Part shown: positions 50,603-58,731 of the stretch, piece after piece
Numbering within the stretch: position 1 is the first letter of the stretch
Layout: the number at the start of each line of letters is the position of its first letter
NCBI RefSeq assembly: GCF_965232525.1
Contig: NZ_OZ246980.1
Location: 2,976,001-3,040,000 of the forward strand
DNA length: 64,000 nucleotides
Direction: 5' to 3'
DNA from: Bauldia sp965232525
GTDB taxonomy: Bacteria; Pseudomonadota; Alphaproteobacteria; Rhizobiales; Kaistiaceae
Notes under the pieces: model-generated
Seen by the model: the letters and a program-made list of their open reading frames with translations, nothing else
Database searches by the model: none
What the model was told of the DNA's origin: nothing
Made by a program: the position numbers and the translations under genes

Positions 50603-52039
50603 ATGGAAGAGCTGTACAAGAATTACATCGGCGGTGAGTGGCGTGAGGGCGAGGCTGCGCCCAACGTCAATCCGTCCAACACGGATCACGTCGTCGGCCA
50701 CTACGCGCGCGCCAGCGCTGAGGACGCGACCGCCGCCATCGCCGCGGCCAAGGCGGCGTTTCCGGCGTGGTCGCGGTCCGGCATCCAACAGCGTCACGAC
50801 ATCCTCAAGACCGCCTCCGACGAGGTGATGGCCCGCAAGGCGGAGCTCGGCAAGCTGTTGTCGCAGGAGGAAGGCAAGACCATCGCCGAAGGCATGGGCG
50901 AGACGGTCCGCGCGGCTCAGATCCTCGACTTCTTCGCCGGCGAGTGCCTGCGGCTTTCCGGCGAGACGCTCCCGAGCGTGCGGCCTGGCATCGGCGTCGA
51001 GATCACCCGCGAGCCGATCGGCGTGATCGGCATTATCACCCCGTGGAACTTCCCGATCGCCATTCCCGCCTGGAAGATCGCCCCGGCGCTTTGCTACGGC
51101 AATACGGTGGTTATCAAGCCCGCCGATCTGGTCCCAGGCTGTAGCTGGGCGCTGGTCGATATCCTCAATCGCGCTGGTCTGCCGGAAGGTGTGCTCAACC
51201 TGGTGATGGGTCGCGGCTCGGTGGTTGGTCAGACCATCCTCGATTCCCCCGACGTTGACGCCATCACCTTCACCGGCTCGGTCGGCACCGGCGCCCGCGT
51301 CGCCGAGTCGTCGGTCAAGCACATGCGCAAGTTCCAGCTTGAAATGGGCGGCAAGAATCCGCTGGTCGTGCTCGACGATGCTGATCTCGGCGTCGCGGTC
51401 GAGGCGGCCGCCAACGGCGCGTTCTTCTCCACCGGCCAGCGCTGCACGGCCTCGTCGCGTCTCATCGTCACCGAAGGCATCCATGACCGGTTCGTCGCCG
51501 CGCTGGCCGAGCGTATGGAGGGACTGGTCGTCGACGACGCGCTGAAGTCCGGCACGCATATCGGCCCGGTGGTCGATCAGACCCAGCTCGAGCAGAACCA
51601 GAGCTATGTCGGTATCGGTAAGGACGAGGGGGCGACGCTGCACTGGGGCGGCGATCGCCTCGACCGCGAGACCCCCGGCTTCTACATGCAGCCGGCCCTG
51701 TTCACCGACACCAAGCCCGATATGCGCATCAACCGCGAGGAGATTTTTGGGCCGGTGGCGACCGTCATCAGGGTCAAGGACTACGATGAGGCGCTGGCTG
51801 TCGCCAACGACACCGAGTTCGGCCTGACCTCGGGGGTCTGCACCACCAGCCTGAAACACGCCACCGACTTCAAGCGCAACTCGGAAGCCGGCATGGTGAT
51901 GGTCAACCTGCCGACCGCGGGCGTCGACTACCATGTCTCGTTTGGCGGCCGGAAGGGCTCGAGCTACGGGCCGCGCGAGCAGGGCCGCTACGCTGCCGAG
52001 TTCTTCACCACGGTCAAGACCGCCTACACCCTGCCGTAG
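50603..52039 (+). CDS. Aldehyde dehydrogenase, probable 2-ketoglutarate-semialdehyde dehydrogenase
   Basis: The protein has 478 residues with the full aldehyde dehydrogenase pattern: GIITPWNFPIAIPAWK, the cofactor loop FTGSVGTGARVAE, base glutamate in MELGGKNPLV, and catalytic cysteine in FFSTGQRCTASSR. C-terminal oligomerisation segment SFGGRKGSSYGPREQG. It would oxidise the last aldehyde to 2-oxoglutarate with NAD(P), feeding the citric acid cycle. It follows the AraD1 gene by 49 bases with GGGAAGAG upstream. Specificity is inferred from context. Confidence 0.88.
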   Translation: MEELYKNYIGGEWREGEAAPNVNPSNTDHVVGHYARASAEDATAAIAAAKAAFPAWSRSGIQQRHDILKTASDEVMARKAELGKLLSQEEGKTIAEGMGETVRAAQILDFFAGECLRLSGETLPSVRPGIGVEITREPIGVIGIITPWNFPIAIPAWKIAPALCYGNTVVIKPADLVPGCSWALVDILNRAGLPEGVLNLVMGRGSVVGQTILDSPDVDAITFTGSVGTGARVAESSVKHMRKFQLEMGGKNPLVVLDDADLGVAVEAAANGAFFSTGQRCTASSRLIVTEGIHDRFVAALAERMEGLVVDDALKSGTHIGPVVDQTQLEQNQSYVGIGKDEGATLHWGGDRLDRETPGFYMQPALFTDTKPDMRINREEIFGPVATVIRVKDYDEALAVANDTEFGLTSGVCTTSLKHATDFKRNSEAGMVMVNLPTAGVDYHVSFGGRKGSSYGPREQGRYAAEFFTTVKTAYTLP

Positions 52040-52139
52040 TGCTGGGCGACGCCGGCGTAAGGACAGCCCGGCTTAGCCGAGCTTGGTGAGGGGGTTTTGG
52101 CGGTGCCCCATGTCGTCCTCCCGTCACCACCTCCTCCAC

Positions 52140-52167
52140 GGGTCCTCCGGTCAAGCCGGAGGACGAC
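52140..52167 (+). repeat. 28-base palindromic repeat, copy 1
   Basis: GGGTCCTCCGG-TCAAG-CCGGAGGACGAC; the inner arms GTCCTCCGG and CCGGAGGAC pair around TCAAG. An exact copy occurs in opposite orientation at 52355-52382. The form resembles dispersed palindromic repeats of alphaproteobacteria. Confidence 0.75.
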
Positions 52168-52354
52168 AGGGAGAAGGGGCGGCGGGCAACGACAGCCGCG
52201 GGATTCTGCGGCAGCACGATTTGCCAGGGTGTCGGATGGCGATGCGGAGGAGCTTTGATGTCAAGACGGGGGGCGATCCCTGCTACGGCTGTTGGCGGAA
52301 ATTCACGACCACCACGCCACAAGTCGACTCCACCGTCGTCCTCCTCACTCCACC

Positions 52355-52382
52355 GTCGTCCTCCGGCTTGACCGGAGGACCC
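52355..52382 (-). repeat. 28-base palindromic repeat, copy 2 (inverted)
   Basis: An exact reverse complement of the element at 52140-52167, about 190 bases away. The two could pair with each other to form a long cruciform or RNA stem as well as each folding alone. Confidence 0.75.
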
Positions 52383-52529
52383 ATCGAAACCGTTGCTCCG
52401 GTTAAGATGGGTATGCCTCCTTTGGCAGTTCATTGCCTAGTCGCGTGCAGACGACACGGGGTCCTCCGATCAAGCCCGAAGATGAGGGAGGCGGGTGCGT
52501 CGAACGACAAACGCCTCTTACGTTCCCGA

Positions 52530-52991
52530 TCACCCCTCCGGATAGGGCGTCCCGTCCTTATGCACGAACCGGCCGTCGGCGTTGGTGATCATCACGTCGA
52601 TGTCGGAACAGGTGGTGAGGTCGTCGGGTTGACGTGAGCCGACCTCCAGATAGACCGCTACTGTATCCGAGCGGTTGATCAGGTGGTGACCGTTGCCGCT
52701 GCCTTTGGGAAAGGCGGCGCAGTCGCCGGAGCGAAGCACCGTATCACCGTCGTCCTCGATGAGCGTGAGCTCGCCTTCGAGCAGGAAGACGAATTCGTCC
52801 TCGTGGGAATGCCAGTGGCGCAGGCTCGACCAATTGCCTGGCGGTAGGAGCATAAGATTGACGCCGAAATCGGTGAGGCCGCCGGCGTCGCCAAGTCTCA
52901 GCCGCAAGCGGTCGGCAAAGGGTGCGTTGAACTCCGGCGGGTAGCCCGCCCCCTTGACCACGGGCACGGCGGCGATGTCGACCTTCGGCAT
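52530..52991 (-). CDS. Cupin-domain protein
   Basis: The protein has 153 residues from ATG 52991, preceded by GAGGAG; the longer frame to 53090 adds a non-cupin leader. The two cupin motifs are visible: RHWHSHEDEFVFLLEGELTL with HxH and E, and CAAFPKGSGNGHHLINRS with the second histidine. It is likely a metal-binding small-molecule isomerase, dioxygenase or sensor. The motif set is complete. Function is not assignable. It lies between the repeat region and the MpaB-like gene, same strand as the latter. Confidence 0.82.
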   Translation of the reverse strand: MPKVDIAAVPVVKGAGYPPEFNAPFADRLRLRLGDAGGLTDFGVNLMLLPPGNWSSLRHWHSHEDEFVFLLEGELTLIEDDGDTVLRSGDCAAFPKGSGNGHHLINRSDTVAVYLEVGSRQPDDLTTCSDIDVMITNADGRFVHKDGTPYPEG

Positions 52992-53102
52992 GGATGCGGC
53001 TCTCCTCGGTGCAGCAAGCACAGTCTCGCCGCAGGTTAATCCAGCCGCTCGGCCTCCGACAACGTCCGCTTCGCGCGCCGAAAGTGACAAGCGGGGACTA
53101 CG

Positions 53103-53996
53103 CTACGGCCCGGTTTTGGTCACCGGAAACGTACCGAGTTCCTCGATTTTGTAGCCCTCCGGGTAGGTTGGACGGGGCATTTGCGTCAGGCGGCGCGGCT
53201 TGCGGCGCCGCGGCAGGAGCTTCAGGACGCCGGCCCGCATGCGCAGCGTGGCCATCAGCAGGTGACGGAGCCAGCCAGGCGCCGGACGAAAGCCCATACT
53301 GTCGAGCAAAGGCTGATCGAGGAAGGCGCGGACCGCCGGCCGGCCGATCCAGACCAGCCGGCGCGGCAGGTAGAAGCTGAGGAGCAGATCGACCGTCGCC
53401 GCGCCGATCCGATGGTTTGTGTCGGCGAAGCGGAAATGCACCGCCTCGTACGCTTCGTTGAGGTGCATCATGCCCGCGAGATCGTCGGGCATCTCCCGAA
53501 TACCCATGCGCTCGCCCAGCCCGCGATAATAGAGGAACCAGGCTCGCCGCTCGTTCTCGGTCATACCCCGGCGGCCGAAACGGTCGAGCCAGCGGATCGG
53601 CTCGCAGATGAAGGTCGACAGGACATAGAGCAGATCGGCGTTGTCGATCTTGAACCGCCCGTGCATGGCATTCATTCGCGCGATCGACCGCTTCCCTTGC
53701 GCGCTGTCGAGCCCGTTCTCGATGGTCTCGGCCAGAATCAGTTCCGTGTCGTCGTAGCGCTTGCGCGGGCGGGTTTCGAACTCTCCGGTTTTCGCCAGCA
53801 AACCCGAGATGGACGGGACCGCGTAGGTCCGGAACAGGGCGAACTCAAGCGCCCGCTCGATGTCCCAGGAGAATTCGTAGACGTAGAGGAGGCGGGCGAT
53901 CCCCTCATAGCTCACCTCCGGATCCAGGGCGGCGATTCTGGCCGCGATCGACGGTCCGCGACGCGATGTCTGAGTGAGGTCTGAAACGGCATTCAT
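53103..53996 (-). CDS. MpaB-like/DUF2236-family protein
   Basis: The protein has about 297 residues from ATG 53996 (an upstream ATG at 54050 adds 18 non-conserved residues). The sequence is mostly helical and contains the family-like stretch MNAMHGRFKIDNADLLYVL and WLDRFGRRGMTENERRAWF. DUF2236 members include the b-type heme oxygenase MpaB and latex-clearing proteins, and bind heme through a histidine in a helical core. Whether this one binds heme cannot be seen. A basic C-terminal part (RRRKPRRLTQ) precedes the end. Role unknown. Confidence 0.7.
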   Translation of the reverse strand: MNAVSDLTQTSRRGPSIAARIAALDPEVSYEGIARLLYVYEFSWDIERALEFALFRTYAVPSISGLLAKTGEFETRPRKRYDDTELILAETIENGLDSAQGKRSIARMNAMHGRFKIDNADLLYVLSTFICEPIRWLDRFGRRGMTENERRAWFLYYRGLGERMGIREMPDDLAGMMHLNEAYEAVHFRFADTNHRIGAATVDLLLSFYLPRRLVWIGRPAVRAFLDQPLLDSMGFRPAPGWLRHLLMATLRMRAGVLKLLPRRRKPRRLTQMPRPTYPEGYKIEELGTFPVTKTGP

Positions 53997-54256
53997 ATCG
54001 CAAAGTCCTGAGGTCGAGAGAACACAAGGCCACCGTGGTGAAAAGGGCATCTGTAGTGCCGACGAAGCGGCGGATCGATTTCGGGCACCGGTGTTTGAGG
54101 AAACACCTCGCAGGCTCGGTCTATTCGCCGACGTCGCTCACCTGCTGCTGCGGCCTGTGATCGCGATTACTGCATCGGCACGCGCATCCGCCGATTATGT
54201 CAATGAAGCTGCGGGTTCCATGCCCGCGCACTGGCGCAAGGGAGGCCTAGGGTCCA

Positions 54257-56152
54257 ATGAGACGCGCGCCCGTAACATCGCTCGCCATCTGCACCGCTTT
54301 CGCCATCGCTGTGACCGGCTTTGCTTTGACGCCCGACACGGCCAACGCCTTCGGCCGTAAGCTGTTGAAGGACCTTGCGCCGAACGTGGTGACGCCGAAC
54401 AAACCGAAAAAGCCGCGGGCGGACAGACGGCCGAACGCCAAGCGACCCGATAAGAAGATCGCCAAGCCGGACCCAAAGCCGGTCCGCTGCAAGCTACCTG
54501 CGATCTATGTGAAACGGCTCGGCAAGTGCATCAAGCCGAAGCTACCGGACGAGGTGGTCAAGCCGGTGATCGATCGCCAGATCGTCGTCGTCCCGGTCCC
54601 GCCGGGGGTGAAGGACCCGCCGCCGCAGTCGGCGAGTTGCCAGTGGCCGACGCGGCAGCAGGGTTCGGTTTGCGTGTGCGTCGATGGCTACAAGCCGAAC
54701 GGCAAGGGCGGCTGCTATCAACCCGAGCCAGAGGTGGTCATCGACATCGATGTCCGCCGTATCCAGGAGTGCCTGACGGTGCTCGCGTTCAATCCAGGCC
54801 CCATCGACGGCCTCCACGGGCCGGCGACCCGCGGCGCCTGGCGTGCGTTTCAGGAGGCCCACGGCCTCACCGCCCGTCCGCCTGCGCTGACCGACAAGGT
54901 GACGGAGGTCGCGCTGTTCCAGAAGTGTGCGGCGCCCGACACGCCCGAATCGCCGCTGGTCGAGACGGTTGCCCTGACCGGTCCGGCGCTGGCGACGCCG
55001 ATCCCGTCGCTCATGCAGGATCACTGTCTGCCGGCCGATCTCCACGCCATGCTGGTCGATACCTATGGACCGCAGCCGAATATCGCCGCCTGCACCGCTG
55101 AGACTGCCGCGTGTCTGCCGAAGCCGGCGTTCTTCGACGCTGGCCTGCTCGGCAAGGCCGCCGCCGATCACGATGTCCAATGGTGCGACTCATGTGTCAG
55201 CCTCAATGCCTGGCTGCCGCTCGCCAAGATCCTCGAGATCGAGGCGGCGGCCAACATCACGCTCTGCGCGGCACCGCCGGCCTTGTGCTACCTGCCGGCT
55301 CGCCCGGTGATGCACACCAAGACCGAGGTCCGCACGATCTACGAGAGCTACCCGGTCCGCGTCGCCGACGAAGGCGACATCGCCGTCGTCGTCGGCAATG
55401 AGGACTACGGCGATGTCTTGCACCGCAACATCTACGGCCATGCCGACGCGGACGCGATGCTGGCGTTGCTCACCGAGCAGCTCGGCTACGAGGCCGACAA
55501 CGTCATCGACCTCCGTGACGCCAGCCGCGCCGACTTCGAGCGCGTGTTCGGCTCGGCGATGGCGCCGCGCGGTGAGTTGGCGGACCGGCTCGATGGCGAC
55601 GATCCAGGCGACGTGATCGTCTACGTGTCGAGCCACGGGATGGCCGACGACGACGGTGCCGGCTACCTGCTGCCCGTCGACGTCGACACCGAACGGCTCG
55701 CCGAGACCGCCTATCCGCTGCAGCAGCTTCACGCCAATCTCGGCCGGACCGGCGCCCGCACGGTGATGCTGATGCTGGAGGCGACCTTCGCCGAGACCGT
55801 CACCGACATCGTCGATGCGCCGAACCTGCCGGAGATGGAGGTGATGGCGATGCCGTCCGAACCGATCGCGGGGCTCGCCGTGTTCACCGCCGCCGACCGC
55901 GACCAGCAGACGCTGGAAGACCCGGAATACGGCATCGGGCTCTTCACCCGGCACATGATCGCCGGGCTCGCCGGCGCCGCGGATGCCGGCCCGATCGGCA
56001 ACGGCGACAGCCGCATCGATACCATCGAGCTGTTCGTCTACACCGCCGACAGGGTGCGCATGACGGCCCGCAAATCCTTTGGCCTGGAGCAGAAGCCGAT
56101 GCTGTCGAAGATCGACAACCTCGTCGTCGGCGAACTGGCGTCGGCGCAATAG
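54257..56152 (+). CDS. Secreted caspase-fold (C14) protein with peptidoglycan-binding domain and lost catalytic cysteine
   Basis: The protein has 631 residues with a signal peptide (about 1-31) and GGGAGG before ATG 54257. A basic, proline-rich linker follows, then a cysteine-containing section (78-155) and a peptidoglycan-binding-like repeat (about 165-205, FNPGPIDGLHGPATRGAW). The caspase-like domain runs from about 372 to 610, with VYVSSHGMADDDGAGY placing the catalytic histidine at H460. The strand that normally reads DACFSG is EATFAE (508-513), so the nucleophile cysteine is Thr510. Self-cleavage or protease activity is therefore unlikely; a binding or regulatory pseudo-protease is inferred. 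Confidence 0.8.
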   Translation: MRRAPVTSLAICTAFAIAVTGFALTPDTANAFGRKLLKDLAPNVVTPNKPKKPRADRRPNAKRPDKKIAKPDPKPVRCKLPAIYVKRLGKCIKPKLPDEVVKPVIDRQIVVVPVPPGVKDPPPQSASCQWPTRQQGSVCVCVDGYKPNGKGGCYQPEPEVVIDIDVRRIQECLTVLAFNPGPIDGLHGPATRGAWRAFQEAHGLTARPPALTDKVTEVALFQKCAAPDTPESPLVETVALTGPALATPIPSLMQDHCLPADLHAMLVDTYGPQPNIAACTAETAACLPKPAFFDAGLLGKAAADHDVQWCDSCVSLNAWLPLAKILEIEAAANITLCAAPPALCYLPARPVMHTKTEVRTIYESYPVRVADEGDIAVVVGNEDYGDVLHRNIYGHADADAMLALLTEQLGYEADNVIDLRDASRADFERVFGSAMAPRGELADRLDGDDPGDVIVYVSSHGMADDDGAGYLLPVDVDTERLAETAYPLQQLHANLGRTGARTVMLMLEATFAETVTDIVDAPNLPEMEVMAMPSEPIAGLAVFTAADRDQQTLEDPEYGIGLFTRHMIAGLAGAADAGPIGNGDSRIDTIELFVYTADRVRMTARKSFGLEQKPMLSKIDNLVVGELASAQ

Positions 56153-56236
56153 CGAGCCGGCAAAGGATTTCCCACCCCGTGACAGTCGGAACTTCGCTAT
56201 AGTTGCGTCCGGCTGACACCGGGGAGGGCTGATCCG

Positions 56237-57445
56237 ATGGGGCTGATCTTTCGCGACGACTTCCACGACGATTTCGGGGCCTGGCCGATCGGCTACATTC
56301 CTTATGGCGGTGCCGACCTCGGCGAGGTCATCGCCGTCGGTCGCGCCGTCGGCGATGGCGATGACGGCGCCTTCTACGATGCCTGGGTCGCCGCCGGCGA
56401 TCGGTTCGCGTCGCAGGCGGAGGAAGCTCAGGCGGCCGGACGCCGCGCCAGCGCGCGCGAGCTTTTCTTGCGGGCGAGCTGCTTCTATTGCGCCGCCTAT
56501 CATCCGATCTACGGCGCGCCGGTCGATCCGCGACTGGTCGCCGCGTTCCGCAAGCAGATCGTCGCCTTCGATAGCGGCCTGGCGCTCAACGATCCGCCGG
56601 TCGAGCCGCTTCGGATTCCCTTCGCGGGCGGCTCCTTACCCGGCTATCTGATCCCGGCCGTCGGTGCCGGCGACACGGCTCGGCCGCTGCTGATCTGCAC
56701 CAACGGCTATGACGCCACCGTCACCGACATGTATTTCGCCTCCGCCGTCGCGGCGTCGCGGCGCGGCTATCACTGCCTGATCTTCGACGGTCCGGGGCAG
56801 GGCGAGAACCTGATCGAACACGGCCTCCACCTCCGGCCGGACTGGGAGACCGTGGTCGCCGCCGTCGTCGACTTCGCCCTGACCCTGCCGCATGTCGATG
56901 CGAACCGGATGGCGCTGAGCGGCTGGAGCCTAGGCGGCCACCTTGCCCCGCGCGCGGCCTCGGGCGAGCATCGCCTGGCGGCGCTGATCGCCGATCCGGG
57001 TCTGTGGTCGATCACCGGTGCCTTTCGCGCCTTCGCCATGAAGTGTGGCGCGACCGAGGAAGCGGCGGCCAGCCTCGGCACCCTCGGCCAGGAGGTGATC
57101 GACCGCATGTGGCAGGCGGTGACCAACGACCGCAAACTGCGATGGACGGTGGTCCAGCGCGGCTTCTGGGTGCACGGCGTCGACAACCTGCGCGACTATC
57201 TGCGTTCGGTCGAGGAATTCACCCTGGACGGCCGGGTCGAAGACATCCGCTGCCCGACGCTGCTGACCGCCGGCGAGAACGACCCACTGGCGACGACCGC
57301 GCAGGCCCTGTTCGAAGCGCTCCGCTGCCAGAAGACACTGATCCGCTTCACCGCGGCCCAGGGCGCCGGCGATCACTGCGAAATGAAAAACCGATCGTTG
57401 TTCAACCGCCACGCCCTCGACTGGCTGGACGAAGTGTTGGGGTAA
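56237..57445 (+). CDS. Alpha/beta-hydrolase with helical cap
   Basis: The protein has 402 residues from ATG 56237 with GGGGAGGG upstream. The N-terminal half (about 1-130) is a helical segment, and the catalytic domain has the oxyanion segment CTNGYDATVTDMY, nucleophile elbow GWSLGG, an aspartate in AGENDPLATT and a histidine in GAGDHCEMKN. The arrangement resembles FrsA/2,6-dihydroxypseudooxynicotine hydrolase relatives with a lid between the domains. The substrate is unknown. It starts 84 bases after the caspase-like gene. Confidence 0.82.
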   Translation: MGLIFRDDFHDDFGAWPIGYIPYGGADLGEVIAVGRAVGDGDDGAFYDAWVAAGDRFASQAEEAQAAGRRASARELFLRASCFYCAAYHPIYGAPVDPRLVAAFRKQIVAFDSGLALNDPPVEPLRIPFAGGSLPGYLIPAVGAGDTARPLLICTNGYDATVTDMYFASAVAASRRGYHCLIFDGPGQGENLIEHGLHLRPDWETVVAAVVDFALTLPHVDANRMALSGWSLGGHLAPRAASGEHRLAALIADPGLWSITGAFRAFAMKCGATEEAAASLGTLGQEVIDRMWQAVTNDRKLRWTVVQRGFWVHGVDNLRDYLRSVEEFTLDGRVEDIRCPTLLTAGENDPLATTAQALFEALRCQKTLIRFTAAQGAGDHCEMKNRSLFNRHALDWLDEVLG

Positions 57446-57496
57446 AACCAGGGATGTATCTCTCCCGGTCGCGTTCGGCATGTCGCGACCGGCGCG

Positions 57497-58021
57497 CTAG
57501 CTCGGGTCTGTCGAAAGGTCGACACCTTGCAGCGCTTGGGGTGTCGATGCGCCGCCGCCGTTCTCGAGATCACCGTTCAGGTAATCGCCGAGCGCGGTCC
57601 AGCCGATAATCACCGCGATGGCGGTAAAGGCCGGATAACCCCCACGTATCTTTATCCTGCGATCAACCTTCTCCTTCTTCCCGCGATTGACGGTGAGATA
57701 CATCGTCTTCTCGCGCGAGACGGCGTCGATCCCCCATCGGTGGAGCAGGATCGCGAGCCCGTCATAGGCCACGACATAGAGCAGGGCGAAGGAGCCGACC
57801 GGGAACATGATGACCTCCGGCGTAAACGCCAACTGACCGGCAATCGTGCGGACGGCGTCGACGAAGGAGAGATCAATCTGATGAACGGCGAGGTAGGCCC
57901 ACAGCAGTGCCGCCAGCACCGGCAATGCGAAGAGGCAGGGCGCCCCATATCGGACAAGCCCTATTACGCCCCGCTCGAGGAGAGAGCGATGTGGGCCGCG
58001 ATCGACGACTGGATCGTTCAC
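57497..58021 (-). CDS. Small membrane protein of unknown function
   Basis: The protein has 174 residues with about three or four hydrophobic segments (around 20-45, 60-85 and 125-145), a basic central loop with KKEKVDRRIKIR and a polar C-terminal tail. No family was recognised. It lies convergent to the hydrolase gene and upstream of none on its own strand. Confidence 0.6.
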   Translation of the reverse strand: MNDPVVDRGPHRSLLERGVIGLVRYGAPCLFALPVLAALLWAYLAVHQIDLSFVDAVRTIAGQLAFTPEVIMFPVGSFALLYVVAYDGLAILLHRWGIDAVSREKTMYLTVNRGKKEKVDRRIKIRGGYPAFTAIAVIIGWTALGDYLNGDLENGGGASTPQALQGVDLSTDPS

Positions 58022-58089
58022 TTAACGCCACCCCTTACCTGGAACCCAATCATGTTGAGCCGCCGGTCGGACAACGCCGGCCGGCGCCG

Positions 58090-58680
58090 CTACTCAGTTT
58101 GCCGGCGGTACTTGCTCATCACAACGCCGTTGCCGGTCGGTGCAGTCTTGACCAGCGTGAAGGCAGTCGGCCGACTGCCCCCGGCGAACAGACGCTTGCC
58201 GGTGCCGAGGACCAGCGGAAACGTCCATAATCGCATTTCATCGATGAGATCGTGGGCCAACAAGGTCTGAATCAGCGCGCCGCTTCCGTGGATCTGAAGG
58301 AGCGGCCCGTTCATGGCCTTGAGCCTGGCCACCTCGGCCGGGACGTCGGTCTGGATGGCGGTTGAGTTCTGCCAGGGGAGATCAGGTGTCGCCGACCGTG
58401 TCACAACGAACTTGGAAGCGGCGTTCATGCGTTGCGCGGCGGGGTCGCTTTCGTCGGCGTTCGACCAGTAGGCGGCAAACATGTCGTAGGTCTTCCGGCC
58501 GAACAGCATGTCGTAGGGGTCTGCCATCGCCTCGACCCTGACCTGGTCCATCACCAGTTCCCAGAAAGGCGCCGCCCAACCGCCGAGGTCAAATCCTCCG
58601 GATCGGTCTTCGTCGGGGGTGCTTGGGCCCTGGATGACGCCGTCGAGCGTTTGAAAGGTCAGGATCGCGAGGTCGCGCAT
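58090..58680 (-). CDS. Dihydrofolate reductase-like (RibD C-terminal domain) protein
   Basis: The protein has 196 residues. The N-terminal LAILTFQTLDGVIQGPSTP, central DMLFGRKTYDMFAAYWS, KFVVTRSATPDLPWQN and the GSGALIQTLLAHDLIDEMRL strand match the RibD_C group of NADPH-dependent reductases often called dihydrofolate reductase family. These are usually stand-alone reductases of unknown substrate and not true folate enzymes. Complete length for the family. Confidence 0.85.
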   Translation of the reverse strand: MRDLAILTFQTLDGVIQGPSTPDEDRSGGFDLGGWAAPFWELVMDQVRVEAMADPYDMLFGRKTYDMFAAYWSNADESDPAAQRMNAASKFVVTRSATPDLPWQNSTAIQTDVPAEVARLKAMNGPLLQIHGSGALIQTLLAHDLIDEMRLWTFPLVLGTGKRLFAGGSRPTAFTLVKTAPTGNGVVMSKYRRQTE

Positions 58681-58731
58681 CCGAGGGATCTCCGTTGGGG
58701 TGAGGCGAGCGGGGCCGCAAAGGCCGGCAGC

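Larger units (their letters stand above)
52040..52529. other. 490-base non-coding stretch with dispersed inverted repeats
   Basis: I see no credible gene here: plus-strand frames are open but do not show protein-like composition. Besides the two exact repeats listed separately, the stretch holds a degenerate third copy (52459-52486), a partial GTCGTCCTCC at 52112-52121 and a short tandem duplication CTCCACCGTCGTCCTCC (52329-52345 and 52349-52365). It looks like a landing site for repeated intergenic elements. Confidence 0.6.

Noticed and set aside
52040..52529. CRISPR array suggested by several similar repeats.
   Set aside because: Copies occur in both orientations at irregular distance with no uniform spacers, and no cas gene is nearby.
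52083..52637. A 184-codon plus-strand frame over the repeat region.
   Set aside because: It crosses the palindromic repeats and runs into the antisense of the cupin gene. Composition looks non-coding.
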